Of a DNA stretch of 21,846 bases, positions 7,373 through 14,980 are shown one piece after another. Numbering within the stretch: the stretch's first letter is position 1; each line of letters begins with the position of its first letter. A program made the position numbers and the translations under genes. The notes below the pieces were generated by a model, which was given only the letters and a program-made list of their open reading frames with translations, made no database searches and was not told the DNA's origin. The DNA comes from Chara braunii (taxonomy: Eukaryota > Streptophyta > Charophyceae > Charales > Characeae), in assembly GCA_003427395.1 (NCBI GenBank), contig BFEA01000134.1, positions 2,235,109 through 2,256,954 on the forward strand, read 5' to 3'.

Positions 7373-9115
7373 ATGGCATCAGGAAGAAGAAAGGCACCCG
7401 ACCCGTGGTGTGTTTTCCGGGGTCACAAAACCGATGCCAGGGCTGTTGAGTTCTATCCTGGTGGCAATCTTCTGTTCTCTGGCGATGCTGACGGAGAGCT
7501 GAAGGTGTGGGACCTCACGCAAAGAAGGCTGGTCTTCTCTAAGCGAGTTTACAGTCGCGCTGCAGGCGTCGTTGCCATTAAGTCGTTGGGTTCAAACTCG
7601 GGTCAGCAGATGGTTCTGACCCAGGGTCGGGATGGCATTGTGAAACAGTGGCATTTGACGGAATCAGGGTTATCGCGAGACCCGCTCGGTCTGATCGACA
7701 TTGGATCCTATAGTTACTGCAAATTGTCAGTGGTCAGACACCGGGGTGGTAGATCTGTGTCGGCGAGCAGCAGAAGAAGAGGGGAAGATGGGAGTTCCCC
7801 AGCAGAGGGGGAAGGTGAGGGCGAGAGGGGGCAGAGGCCGGGGGAGTCGGAAACCACGGGTGAAGATTGCCGTGAGCAAGTTGATTTTGAAAAAGAGAAT
7901 AACCAGCCACTCCCACCACAAGGGGAGGGAGGAAACAAGGGAGAGGAAGCTGGCGAAGGGAATGAATGGGAGGTCGAGCATTCGGTGGCAAAGCTTCGAG
8001 TGAACGATTCACATACCGAAGGAGCAAATGTGTCTGATGACTCTGATCTCTACAAACACCCAAAGCAGCAGCTCCGCTCGTTGCAACAGCAACAACAACA
8101 ACATCATCATCATCAGCAGCAGCAGCAAGAACAACAGCAACAGCAACAGCAACAGCAACAAGAGGAGGGCCATACAGAGACGCCTTCCATCTTCACAGGT
8201 GTTGAGAGCAAGGAGAGAGGAGAGACGGCAGAGTCCCAGGATCCGATGCTTGGAACGGAAGAGGAAAATTTGGAGACAAGTGCAGACGCAAGCCACAGGG
8301 TTGCTAGGAGCAAGGAGATGCGAAGCGCCGTGGTCGGCGGATTGAGTCAGATCATCACCGATGATGTCGATCAACGAGTGAAAGGAAGTGAGGGCGTGGC
8401 GCCTTCTGCGGTGTTCGAGGAAGCGGAAGACAGCGGCGGCCTTCCTGCGGCACAGGATCAGTCCCTGATTGCCATTGCTGGATCCGACCCTTCGATTGTG
8501 GAGGTGTGGAGTCTTTCGTCAACGGAACGAGTGCTTCAGCTGTCCCAAGGGTCGAACACCTCCAAAGGCAACCCGTTTCCTGCGTGTGGTGGGAGAGCGG
8601 GCATGTGCATGGCGGTGGAAGCTGTCCGACAGCCACACACAGGTGTTCTAACTATTGCCGCAGGATTTGAGGACGGGGCGATCAGAGTGTGGGATGCACG
8701 TCAGGTCGCAGAGCCTCTTGTTTGTCAGAATCTGCACACTGAGCCCATTTTGAGCATCGCGTTAGACAGTTCGTATTCTGGCGGAGTCTCCGGAGCTGCC
8801 GACAACCGTACAATTTTCTTCCGTCTGGACTGCCTTACAGGGGTGTGCAATGTGGCCAAGATGGTGGAGACTACGAGGCCTGGGACGGCAGACGTGGCCA
8901 TCAGACCAGATGGCCGGATCGCGGCAACAGGAGGCTGGGACCATAGAGTGAGGGTCTATGATTACAAGCACAGAAAACTGCTGGCGATCCTGAAATACCA
9001 CACCTCAACAGTCTCTGCAGTGGCATTTTGTCCTTATCAAACGGGGCTTCTGGCGTCAGCCTCAGATGATGCGACTGTTGCGATCTGGGATATATATCCC
9101 ACGCAGGGTTCTTGA
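7373..9115 (+). CDS. DSE1: WD40-repeat protein, TANMEI/DSE1 (GNB1L/Asa1) family
   Basis: The 580-residue product is a WD40 propeller. Arabidopsis TANMEI/DSE1 is required for embryo development and plasmodesmatal size exclusion; the animal and yeast relatives GNB1L and Asa1 act with the TTT/ASTRA machinery for PIKK kinases. Blades are visible at 15-48 (FRGHKTDARAVEFYPGGNLL, DGELKVWDL), 63-95 (TQGRDGIVKQWHL), 365-392, 425-442 (DGAIRVWDARQ), 455-485, 505-530 (GGWDHRVRVYDYK) and 540-575 (SASDDATVAIWDIYP). GLSRDP at 99-104 and the C-terminal GGWDHRVRVY and LAILKYH phrases are family hallmarks. Residues 124-364 form an acidic, Gly/Ser/Glu-rich insertion with a Q/H tract at 238-263, making it about 190 residues longer than the Arabidopsis protein (about 386). 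An in-frame TGA at 7367-7369 fixes the start. No intron is evident. Confidence 0.87.
   Translation: MASGRRKAPDPWCVFRGHKTDARAVEFYPGGNLLFSGDADGELKVWDLTQRRLVFSKRVYSRAAGVVAIKSLGSNSGQQMVLTQGRDGIVKQWHLTESGLSRDPLGLIDIGSYSYCKLSVVRHRGGRSVSASSRRRGEDGSSPAEGEGEGERGQRPGESETTGEDCREQVDFEKENNQPLPPQGEGGNKGEEAGEGNEWEVEHSVAKLRVNDSHTEGANVSDDSDLYKHPKQQLRSLQQQQQQHHHHQQQQQEQQQQQQQQQQEEGHTETPSIFTGVESKERGETAESQDPMLGTEEENLETSADASHRVARSKEMRSAVVGGLSQIITDDVDQRVKGSEGVAPSAVFEEAEDSGGLPAAQDQSLIAIAGSDPSIVEVWSLSSTERVLQLSQGSNTSKGNPFPACGGRAGMCMAVEAVRQPHTGVLTIAAGFEDGAIRVWDARQVAEPLVCQNLHTEPILSIALDSSYSGGVSGAADNRTIFFRLDCLTGVCNVAKMVETTRPGTADVAIRPDGRIAATGGWDHRVRVYDYKHRKLLAILKYHTSTVSAVAFCPYQTGLLASASDDATVAIWDIYPTQGS
8085..8162 (+). repeat. 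CAG/CAA/CAT trinucleotide tract encoding poly-Gln/His
   Basis: An interrupted CAACAG, CATCAT and CAGCAACAG run inside the WD40 gene encodes residues 238-263. Mixed CAG and CAA codons suggest an older, stabilised tract. Confidence 0.95.
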
Positions 9116-9216
9116 TTTCTATGCTGTTGATGCCGTACCTACAGTACAGTATGTCGAAACATCAACATTTTTTCTCCTTCTCCAGAGCCTTACCTCTCTC
9201 GTTCCCTGCCTTTGTC

Positions 9217-9335
9217 TTCGCTGTTTCCACTCGTCTGCTGTGTCCACGACCGAGTAACATCCTCGCTTGCATGGTCTTTGCCGTTTCCACTCGCCTGCTG
9301 TGTCCCCGAACGAGTAACATCCTCGCTTGCATTGT
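9217..9335. repeat. Tandem 59-60-bp duplication in the 3' flank of the WD40 gene
   Basis: Two copies share GTTTCCACTCG, CTGCTGTGTCC and CGAGTAACATCCTCGCTTGC (near 9225-9271 and 9282-9331), with a few differences. The repeat probably lies in the 3' UTR or just beyond. I see no clear poly(A) signal in 9116-9460. Confidence 0.85.
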
Positions 9336-9573
9336 CCGTCTCCTCCGCCTTCCCCGCCGCCGCCTCCTCCTCCTCCTGCCTTCTCTTCCTATTTTTTTTT
9401 AGTGGTATAACAATCAGTGCTGCTGTTGCATTCTGCTAACTTTGCAGTCTTTTCCATTCGCTAGAGTTGAGAAAAAAGATGACGTCAGCTAAAAAAAGTT
9501 GCTAGGCCTAGCTCTGCTGAGTTCCTTGTCTCGTCGTCCTTGTTTTCATAGAGCTCAGACGAAAGATGACATG

Positions 9574-9714
9574 CGTGCAACACCGGCCAATGTGGCTAGA
9601 TGGCACACATGTGTGACTGTCGATAAAAAGGTCATGAGTTCAAACCCTGACGGAATCAGATGATTACAGTAATGTTAGGGGCTCCCTCCTTTTTTGGAAG
9701 TCTTCCGTAGAAAA
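9574..9714 (+). mobile_element. tRNA-like SINE (family 2) with 13-bp target-site duplication
   Basis: A 141-bp insert is flanked by GAAAGATGACATG at 9561-9573 and 9715-9727, a perfect direct repeat. Inside are an A-box-like TGGCTAGATGG (9593-9603) and a B box GAGTTCAAACC (9636-9646), and the insert ends in AAAA. Boundaries, promoter boxes and A tail together fit LINE-mobilised retroposition. Confidence 0.75.
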
Positions 9715-9753
9715 GAAAGATGACATGTGCAGAGAAATTGATAGGTTCTATAA

Positions 9754-10001
9754 CATACTTGCAAGCGGACGCCGTCCGGGTGGTTCTGCACGTGCGGTGG
9801 ACCGCCGGACTGGACCCGCGCGGCGCACGAATGTGCGCCCGACGACCAGTTACCTCCCACCCCCCCCCAAAAAAAACAAAAAACGACCCCGTCCGGTCCA
9901 GTCCGGTCTGGTCCGGGTCCGTCCGGTTCGGGGGGAGGGTGCCGCACGTGGCAAAGCGGACCGGACCGGACGCTCGTCCGGTCCGTCCGCTTGCAAGTAT
10001 G
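9754..10001. mobile_element. hAT-type MITE 1 with 8-bp target-site duplication
   Basis: The 248-bp element begins CATACTTGCAAGCGGACG and ends with its exact complement, CGTCCGCTTGCAAGTATG. Perfect 8-bp duplications TTCTATAA lie at 9746-9753 and 10002-10009, the length produced by hAT transposases. The interior is packed with GTCCGG/CCGGAC motifs near both ends. It has no coding capacity, so mobilisation would need an autonomous relative elsewhere. Confidence 0.88.
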
Positions 10002-10054
10002 TTCTATAATCTATTTGCTTGCGCCTTGGTGTTTGTTCTTTTCATAGAGCATAA

Positions 10055-10615
10055 CATGGTTGCATCCCTGCCGACCGCCGACCCCGACCGCCGACCGTAT
10101 TGCAGCCGACCAGTAGGGCCGACCGGTCGGCGGTCTGCCGACCACTCAGAAAACAACCNNNNNNNNNNNNNNNNNNNNNNNNNNNNNNNNNNNNNNNNNN
10201 NNNNNNNNNNNNNNNNNNNNNNNNNNNNNNNNNNNNNNNNNNNNNNNNNNNNNNNNNNNNNNNNNNNNNNNNNNNNNNNNNNNNNNNNNNNNNNNNNNNN
10301 NNNNNNNNNNNNNNNNNNNNNNNNNNNNNNNNNNNNNNNNNNNNNNNNNNNNNNNNNNNNNGGGGGGTTTTGGGGGGGGGTATGAGGGTGTTGGGGGGCG
10401 GTTTGTGGCTGTTGCAGGGGTGTATGGGGGTATTTGGGGTGGGTTTGGGGGTGTTCGTGAGGTTATTAGGAGTTCTGGACCCCCCCCCCCAAAAAAAAAG
10501 AAGAAAATTGCCGGGTGCCGACGACCCCCGACCGGTAGGTGCCGACCAGCCGACCGGTTGGCGGGTCGGCAGCCGACCAGTCAAGGGTCGCGGACAATCG
10601 GGGTGTGCAACACTG
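10055..10615. mobile_element. hAT-type MITE 2 with 8-bp target-site duplication, containing the assembly gap
   Basis: GAGCATAA at 10047-10054 and 10616-10623 flanks an element starting CATGGTTGCATCCC and ending GGTGTGCAACACTG. The complement of the end, CAGTGTTGCACACC, is a typical hAT terminus and matches the left end at the CA, GTTGCA and CC positions. Both subterminal regions are filled with CCGACC/GGTCGG repeats. The centre is G-rich and is interrupted by 203 Ns (10159-10361), so the true length is uncertain. Confidence 0.78.
10159..10361. other. Assembly gap (203 N)
   Basis: A run of Ns, probably left because the flanking G runs and CCGACC repeats do not assemble. Open frames that span it are artefacts. 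Confidence 1.
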
Positions 10616-10664
10616 GAGCATAACAAAAAAGACGATGGCAGCTCAAAGAAGTTGCGAGGAGCGG

Positions 10665-10760
10665 GTCCTTCAGGACATCCATTAAAAATTGATTGGCCCG
10701 ATACAGAGAAGATTAGCATGGCCCCTGCACAAATCTGGCAAAAAATGGAAAAGAAAAAAA
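10665..10760 (+). pseudogene. U6 snRNA retropseudogene with 14-bp target-site duplication
   Basis: The sequence starts GTCCTTCAGGACATCC, the U6 5' stem-loop. It continues through CGATACAGAGAAGATTAGCA, which contains the ACAGAGA box and AGC triad, and then GGCCCCTGC. It lacks about 13 nt (the GCAAGGATGACAC part of U6) and ends AAAATGGAAAAGAAAAAAA. Perfect 14-bp repeats TTGCGAGGAGCGGG lie at 10652-10665 and 10761-10774. Full 5' end, A-rich tail and target duplication show a LINE-style retroposed RNA copy. No upstream U6 promoter element (USE or TATA at -30) is seen. Confidence 0.85.
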
Positions 10761-11019
10761 TTGCGAGGAGCGGGGTCTGTAAGGCCCTGTTGAAAGAAAG
10801 AAAACAAAACAAAAAAACTACAAGAAGTTGCGACGAGAGTACTTCACACACTCACATGAGTCACAACTAACTCACATGCCCTTTCTTTTCGTTCTCTGGA
10901 TACCAGCACAAGAGGGGGGCGCTCATCACTGACATCACCGACGGAAAAAAAAAAAAAAAAAATGTAAAAAAAAAAAAAGCACAATGAATGACAATTTTTT
11001 TTTCCCCCCCCCAGGAAAG

Positions 11020-11190
11020 TGACAAGAAATTCTGCCAACGCTGAACGGCGAAAAACTACAGAGACAATCCTACCCGGAGGCTATGTTCAGTGGAACCCTG
11101 TGGAAATTCGTTCAGAAAAATGCTCCAGAATGGGGTCAGACCGCGCGAAGGGTGACCTTCGGATTAAGCGGGTTCGGTAGGAATAAATTT
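11020..11190 (+). other. Possible exon-like ORF after a strong acceptor-like site
   Basis: A T then C run ending in CAG (11002-11014) is followed by a frame open to TAG near 11180 whose translation includes TILPGGYVQWNPVEIRSEK. It looks less random than its surroundings but I do not recognise it. It lies upstream of a PLE-tail-like hairpin on the same strand, so element coding sequence is possible. Confidence 0.25.
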
Positions 11191-11452
11191 GAAGTGGGTT
11201 AAATACTAAATAGTAAATAGGACTTAGTGGAAGCGGGAGTGAATAGGACGTGACGGGGACCCTTAGGGCCGCGCGTAAGCAATGAAAGGTTCGGGAATCT
11301 GGAGACCGGGCCGGGAATTTCGTACGATGGGACTGGATGCTGTTGTGAATAGGATACGACTGAGTGAAGTAGGAAGGACCTAATGTTTGCTATTAATAGG
11401 TAGGATAGTTTCATACTAGGCCTCTTTCGATTTGAAACGGGCCCCCTGAGGA

Positions 11453-11480
11453 GGCTGGTTCTGGCTCCAGCCGAAACGCG
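11453..11480 (+). other. Hairpin followed by GAAACGCG, possible PLE 3'-tail motif
   Basis: GGCTGG (11453-11458) and CCAGCC (11467-11472) form a stem, followed at once by GAAACGCG. A similar arrangement, GGCC...GGCC then GAAACGCG, is at 20199-20224. I recall comparable hairpin plus GAAACG motifs downstream of PLE reverse transcriptases, but this is from memory and unverified. Confidence 0.35.
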
Positions 11481-11500
11481 GCGTCGGGGACCGCCAGCAT

Positions 11501-11628
11501 GCGACGACTTTTGTCGCGCATTGCGTACTTTGACATTGTGTGATTACTTCCTGTTCGTCATTTTGCGACGACTTTTGTCGCGCATTGCGTACTTTGACGC
11601 TGTGTGATTACTTCCTGTTCGTAATTTT
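11501..11628. repeat. Two tandem 64-bp repeats
   Basis: GCGACGACTTTTGTCGCGCA followed by TTGCGTACTTTGAC occurs at 11501 and 11565, nearly identical over 64 bp. Each copy carries a small GCGAC/GTCGC hairpin. Confidence 0.92.
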
Positions 11629-11819
11629 CGAAGTACTACGTTTCGTTTCCGAATTGACTTTTTTTAAGTTTTTTTTTGGCTATTTTTACTGTTCATTTGT
11701 GTGAACGTCAATGCGTCTTTGAGTACTGTTTCCCGATAGTACGATCTGCACCGTACAAATTACCAATTTACCCGCGAGAATGCAGACTCCAACGAAAGTG
11801 TGAATACCGAGGTACAGAA

Positions 11820-12060
11820 GAAAGAGGGGAAGTAAAAAAAAAAAGAAAAAAAAGAAAAAAAAGAAAAAAAAGAAAAAAAAAAGAAAAAAAGAAAAAAAAA
11901 GAAAAAGGTGTAAAATCCAAGTCAGAAAAGAGAGAAAGGGAAATGAACAAAAAAGTTGGGAAAAAAAAGAAAAAAGGGACATGAACTAGTGAGGCATGTT
12001 ATGTTATGAGAGAGAGAGAGAGAGGATATATAAAAGAGAGAAAAAAAAAAAAAAAAAAAA
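11820..12060. repeat. Homopurine A/G tracts and (GA)n microsatellite
   Basis: A GAAAAAAA-type repeat at 11834-11905 is followed by (GA)n at 12008-12023 and A22 near 12040-12061. GCATGTTATG occurs on either side of the last two (11994-12003 and 12070-12079). The open frames here are lysine or phenylalanine runs, not genes. Confidence 0.8.
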
Positions 12061-12127
12061 ACCCGTGCAGCATGTTATGGTTTGAGAAGTCTGTCCTCCT
12101 CGTCCCGGAGAATGCTGTTTGTTTTTC

Positions 12128-12295
12128 ACAAGGGCGACAGCCTTGAGATGTCATCGTCGAAGTGACCGACCCAAGGTAATTCAGAATTGTGGTATTTTGT
12201 TCATCTGCTTCCAGTGGCATTCGAACTCAGCACCTGGTCTGTATTTCAACAGTTCAGCTCAGGGGGGGGTGTACCAACTGAGCTAGGCCGGTCGG
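12128..12295 (-). mobile_element. tRNA-derived SINE, family 1, copy 3
   Basis: Body phrases TCATCGTCGAAGTGACCGA and GGTAATTCAGAATTG match the copy at 5926-6080. The B-box complement CATTCGAACTC (12219-12229) and the A-box complement ACCAACTGAGCTAGGCC (12273-12289) match the other family members. It is on the minus strand like the other two. Confidence 0.7.
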
Positions 12296-12619
12296 TAATG
12301 CTGTTTTTTTTTTTGTTTTTTTTGTTTTTTTTTGTTTTTTTTTTTTAAGTGCTGTCTGTTTTTTGCTTTTAGGTTGTGACCAAAATAAGTTTTGCCTGGG
12401 AGGCACTGCACTAGGTCAACCAACCATCTCTTTGCTGAGGCAGGGAAGCACTTTTTTTTTCCTTCTTTTTTTCTTTCCAAAAAATACATCAGAAGCAGAG
12501 CAAGAGACAAATGGTGGTTAGGGCAGGAGAAAAATTGTACCCTGTTGCGGTGCCGATTGACGTTCCAGGCCTCGAGGACGGCGGCGCAATTTGACCCACA
12601 GCTAAGTGAATCTGCACAT

Positions 12620-12732
12620 CTACCTTCTTCCCCCGAATACCACGCACGGTCATTATAGCTGTATTTAGACTGAAATATGCCTCACATACACAGCTATAAT
12701 GACCATATGTTGTATCGGGGGGAAGAAGGTAG
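12620..12732. repeat. Foldback repeat with 45-bp arms
   Basis: Arms at 12620-12664 (start CTACCTTCTTCCCCCGA) and 12686-12732 (end CGGGGGGAAGAAGGTAG) are complementary, with a 17-bp perfect core ATGGTCATTATAGCTGT-like centre and a loop of about 21 nt. Confidence 0.75.
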
Positions 12733-12779
12733 CTCTCCCACAGCTGAGGTTACAGGATGGCGCTACCCATCCCATCATA

Positions 12780-12870
12780 AGCCGGACGTCCTCCACCGTG
12801 CAAGCAGGGATTCGAATTGGCGACCTTGGCCTCAAGAGCCAGGTGTCTTGACCACTACAGCCAGGCCAGC
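12780..12870 (-). mobile_element. tRNA-like SINE head, family 3
   Basis: On the minus strand an A-box-like TGGCTGTAGTGGTCAAGAC is followed by a B box CAATTCGAATCCCTGC. It lacks a paired acceptor stem and a plausible anticodon loop, so it reads as a tRNA-derived repeat and not a tRNA gene. It directly adjoins the foldback at 12620-12732. Confidence 0.5.
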
Positions 12871-14758
12871 CAAGGAGACATTTGATCGCCAAACGCATAA
12901 AGAACGAGTCTTTGGAAATGAAAATAGTCTCACAAATTTCAACAAACAGCGAATTCAGTGAAAATGAACGCATTCATCGAACGCGTAGCATTCGTGCTCG
13001 AGCGCGGCAAGCGTAGGCAAATTTCAGCTGTCACAGAGAACATATCGCAACAGCCATATGGAATTCGCGAAATGACGACGTCTGCTGTAGTGTCTTAAAC
13101 CACCAGTACATCTGGAGAATCCGAACGAAGCCTCTCCGAAAAGGCAGGGGACTCGGGACAGGGCCTGCCTGGGGGCTGCTGACTTTTTGTTTCTCGGGGT
13201 TCCTGCGCTCAGATTTTTCATCTCTTTTCATCTCTTTTCCCTCTTTGTCTTGTCTCTCACTCCTCTTCCTATGTTATTTGCTTGTCGTCTTTTCACGGTT
13301 TTTTTTCCCGCGTGTATTACGTGTGTTAAGCATGGCTGAATGATGACATAACAAATGCGACAGCATGGGACAATTTCTTTTTTTTCTACAGGCACTTTGG
13401 ACACCCTGTCCTGAGCCTCTGAGATTTTAGGAGAGGGTCTGAATCGGATTCTCAACTTGGCTGGGGCCATGTAACTGGTGGTCTAAGTTGGTATTGACTA
13501 TTTATCAATCGATTGCAGACTCGAGGACGGGGACGGGAACCCCCGACGCGTGTCCCCCGTCACCATGGGCTCCTCACTGACAACGAGGTCCTCCGAAATA
13601 AAAGTAGGTGCACCAATTTAATCAATTTCAAAATTTCCAATACTGTTTACCACTGTCATAGTCAGTGAAGTCCGCGGGACTGGTTCATGTGCGCTGCCGC
13701 GTTCCCCCAAACACGAAGCACGCTCATCGTGACTGTACCGGACCGGAATGGTAGCTTGTGTACATGCACATGATCGAAGTGCGTTATGTTCGGGGGAAGA
13801 CAGTAGTGCGACAAAACTGGAATCTTGGTAGGGATAAACTACCGGTACGTTGGAGCCTTTTTTCTCCGACTCGGACTTCTGCTCCGCATATACCAAAAGA
13901 AAACAGACCGGCGCAAGCGCAAAATTGCATTTTTTTTTTTTTGGCCCGCGGCGCTGCCAGCCTTTTCTGTCCGGCAGGCTGGAGGCCCTAAGGACGCACC
14001 GTGTTAACCGCCGCATCGGAATGAAATAGGTGGGGAACCTACTGGTGGTGTAATGTGCTCCTCATGTCTGTGTTTCAGATTGCCATTCGGTTGATAAATC
14101 GATCTTCCCGATCCCGATGCGTTGGCCAATCAAGCAGCTAGTACTTGTTCTTGTGTTGTCACAGTGGTGGGTGGTTTTGGGGGCAAAAAGGGGAGGAGAT
14201 CTGTTGGGTATTTGGATGCTGGAGTGTTTACCATTGGTGGATTGGTTTCGACTACCGTCGTCCCCTGAACTCAAAATGCCCTCATCATGACTGTATTTGT
14301 CCGGGAGGATAAACCCAGTGGGAGCCACTTTTTTTTTTTTTTTTTTTTTTTTTTTCCCCCCCCCTCACAAAGCCCCCCTGTATTCTGGGGGGCACCAGTC
14401 GGGTTACGAATCACCGGCAACTTTGCGGCAAGCATGTTTGTACATTTAAAGAAGCGGGGGAGATCAGATCAAGAAAAGGGGAACAGCCCAACCCTTGTGG
14501 CACTGATATTGATCTTCTACCAAGGGGGGACCTGCTAAAGGGGGCCCACCCCCCCAAACCATGGTCTTTCTCTGGGGGTCACCCTGCTGGCCGGGAGGCT
14601 TCCTAGCAGCACCCAGACACGCGCAGGGGGACCCTCAGAGTTGCGTGGAGCGTCTTCGAAAGGCTGACAGGCATGTGGAATGGTGCGATGAAGCATGCTG
14701 ACCATTAGAAAGACGGGGGAATATCGGTGATCGAAGTGCACTTTTTTCGTTTTTTTGT
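12871..14758. other. Intergenic, no gene recognised
   Basis: Mostly unique sequence with T runs at 13929-13940 and 14331-14355. A 44-codon ATG ORF at 12964-13098 (+) has balanced composition but no recognised relatives. Two distantly similar blocks, CTCATCGTGACTGTACCGG near 13723 and CTCATCATGACTGTATTTGT near 14281, suggest an old repeat. The right end probably contains the IPMDH promoter and leader. Confidence 0.45.
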
Positions 14759-14761
14759 TTG

Positions 14762-14774
14762 TTTGCCTTTTCAG
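14762..14774 (+). promoter_or_regulatory. Possible 3' splice acceptor in the IPMDH leader
   Basis: A long T-rich tract ends TTTGCCTTTTCAG at 14774, a good plant acceptor, about 200 bp before the chosen start. The donor was not identified. Confidence 0.4.
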
Positions 14775-14980
14775 AAATTCAGCCCCCTGTAGTTTCTCTT
14801 TTCCTTTTGGAATGCAGTGTGTTCATATACTTTTTCTTTTTTGTTTTACGATTTAATTTCTGTGAAATGAAGGACATCTGGTGGGAACGAATCGGAAAAG
14901 GGAGAAGTGATTACCACTGGTTTGGTTTACAGAGAGGGGGGACTAATTTAATCGATTGGCATTTTTCGGGTGGAGCAGTG

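Noticed and set aside
8009-8374. Minus-strand ORF rich in Leu and Met opposite the WD40 gene
   Set aside because: It is the antisense shadow of the CAG/CAA/CAT tract.
9720-10870. Long ORFs spanning the N gap
   Set aside because: They are open only because Ns are translated as X; the sequence is two MITEs.
11686-11982. Phe- or Lys-rich ORFs over the A/G tract
   Set aside because: Pure homopurine low complexity, with no initiation context or domain.
14867-14980. Upstream in-frame ATG extending IPMDH by 38 residues
   Set aside because: The extension is Trp/Gly-rich and unlike a transit peptide, whereas the sequence from 14981 is typical. Transcript data could still reverse this.
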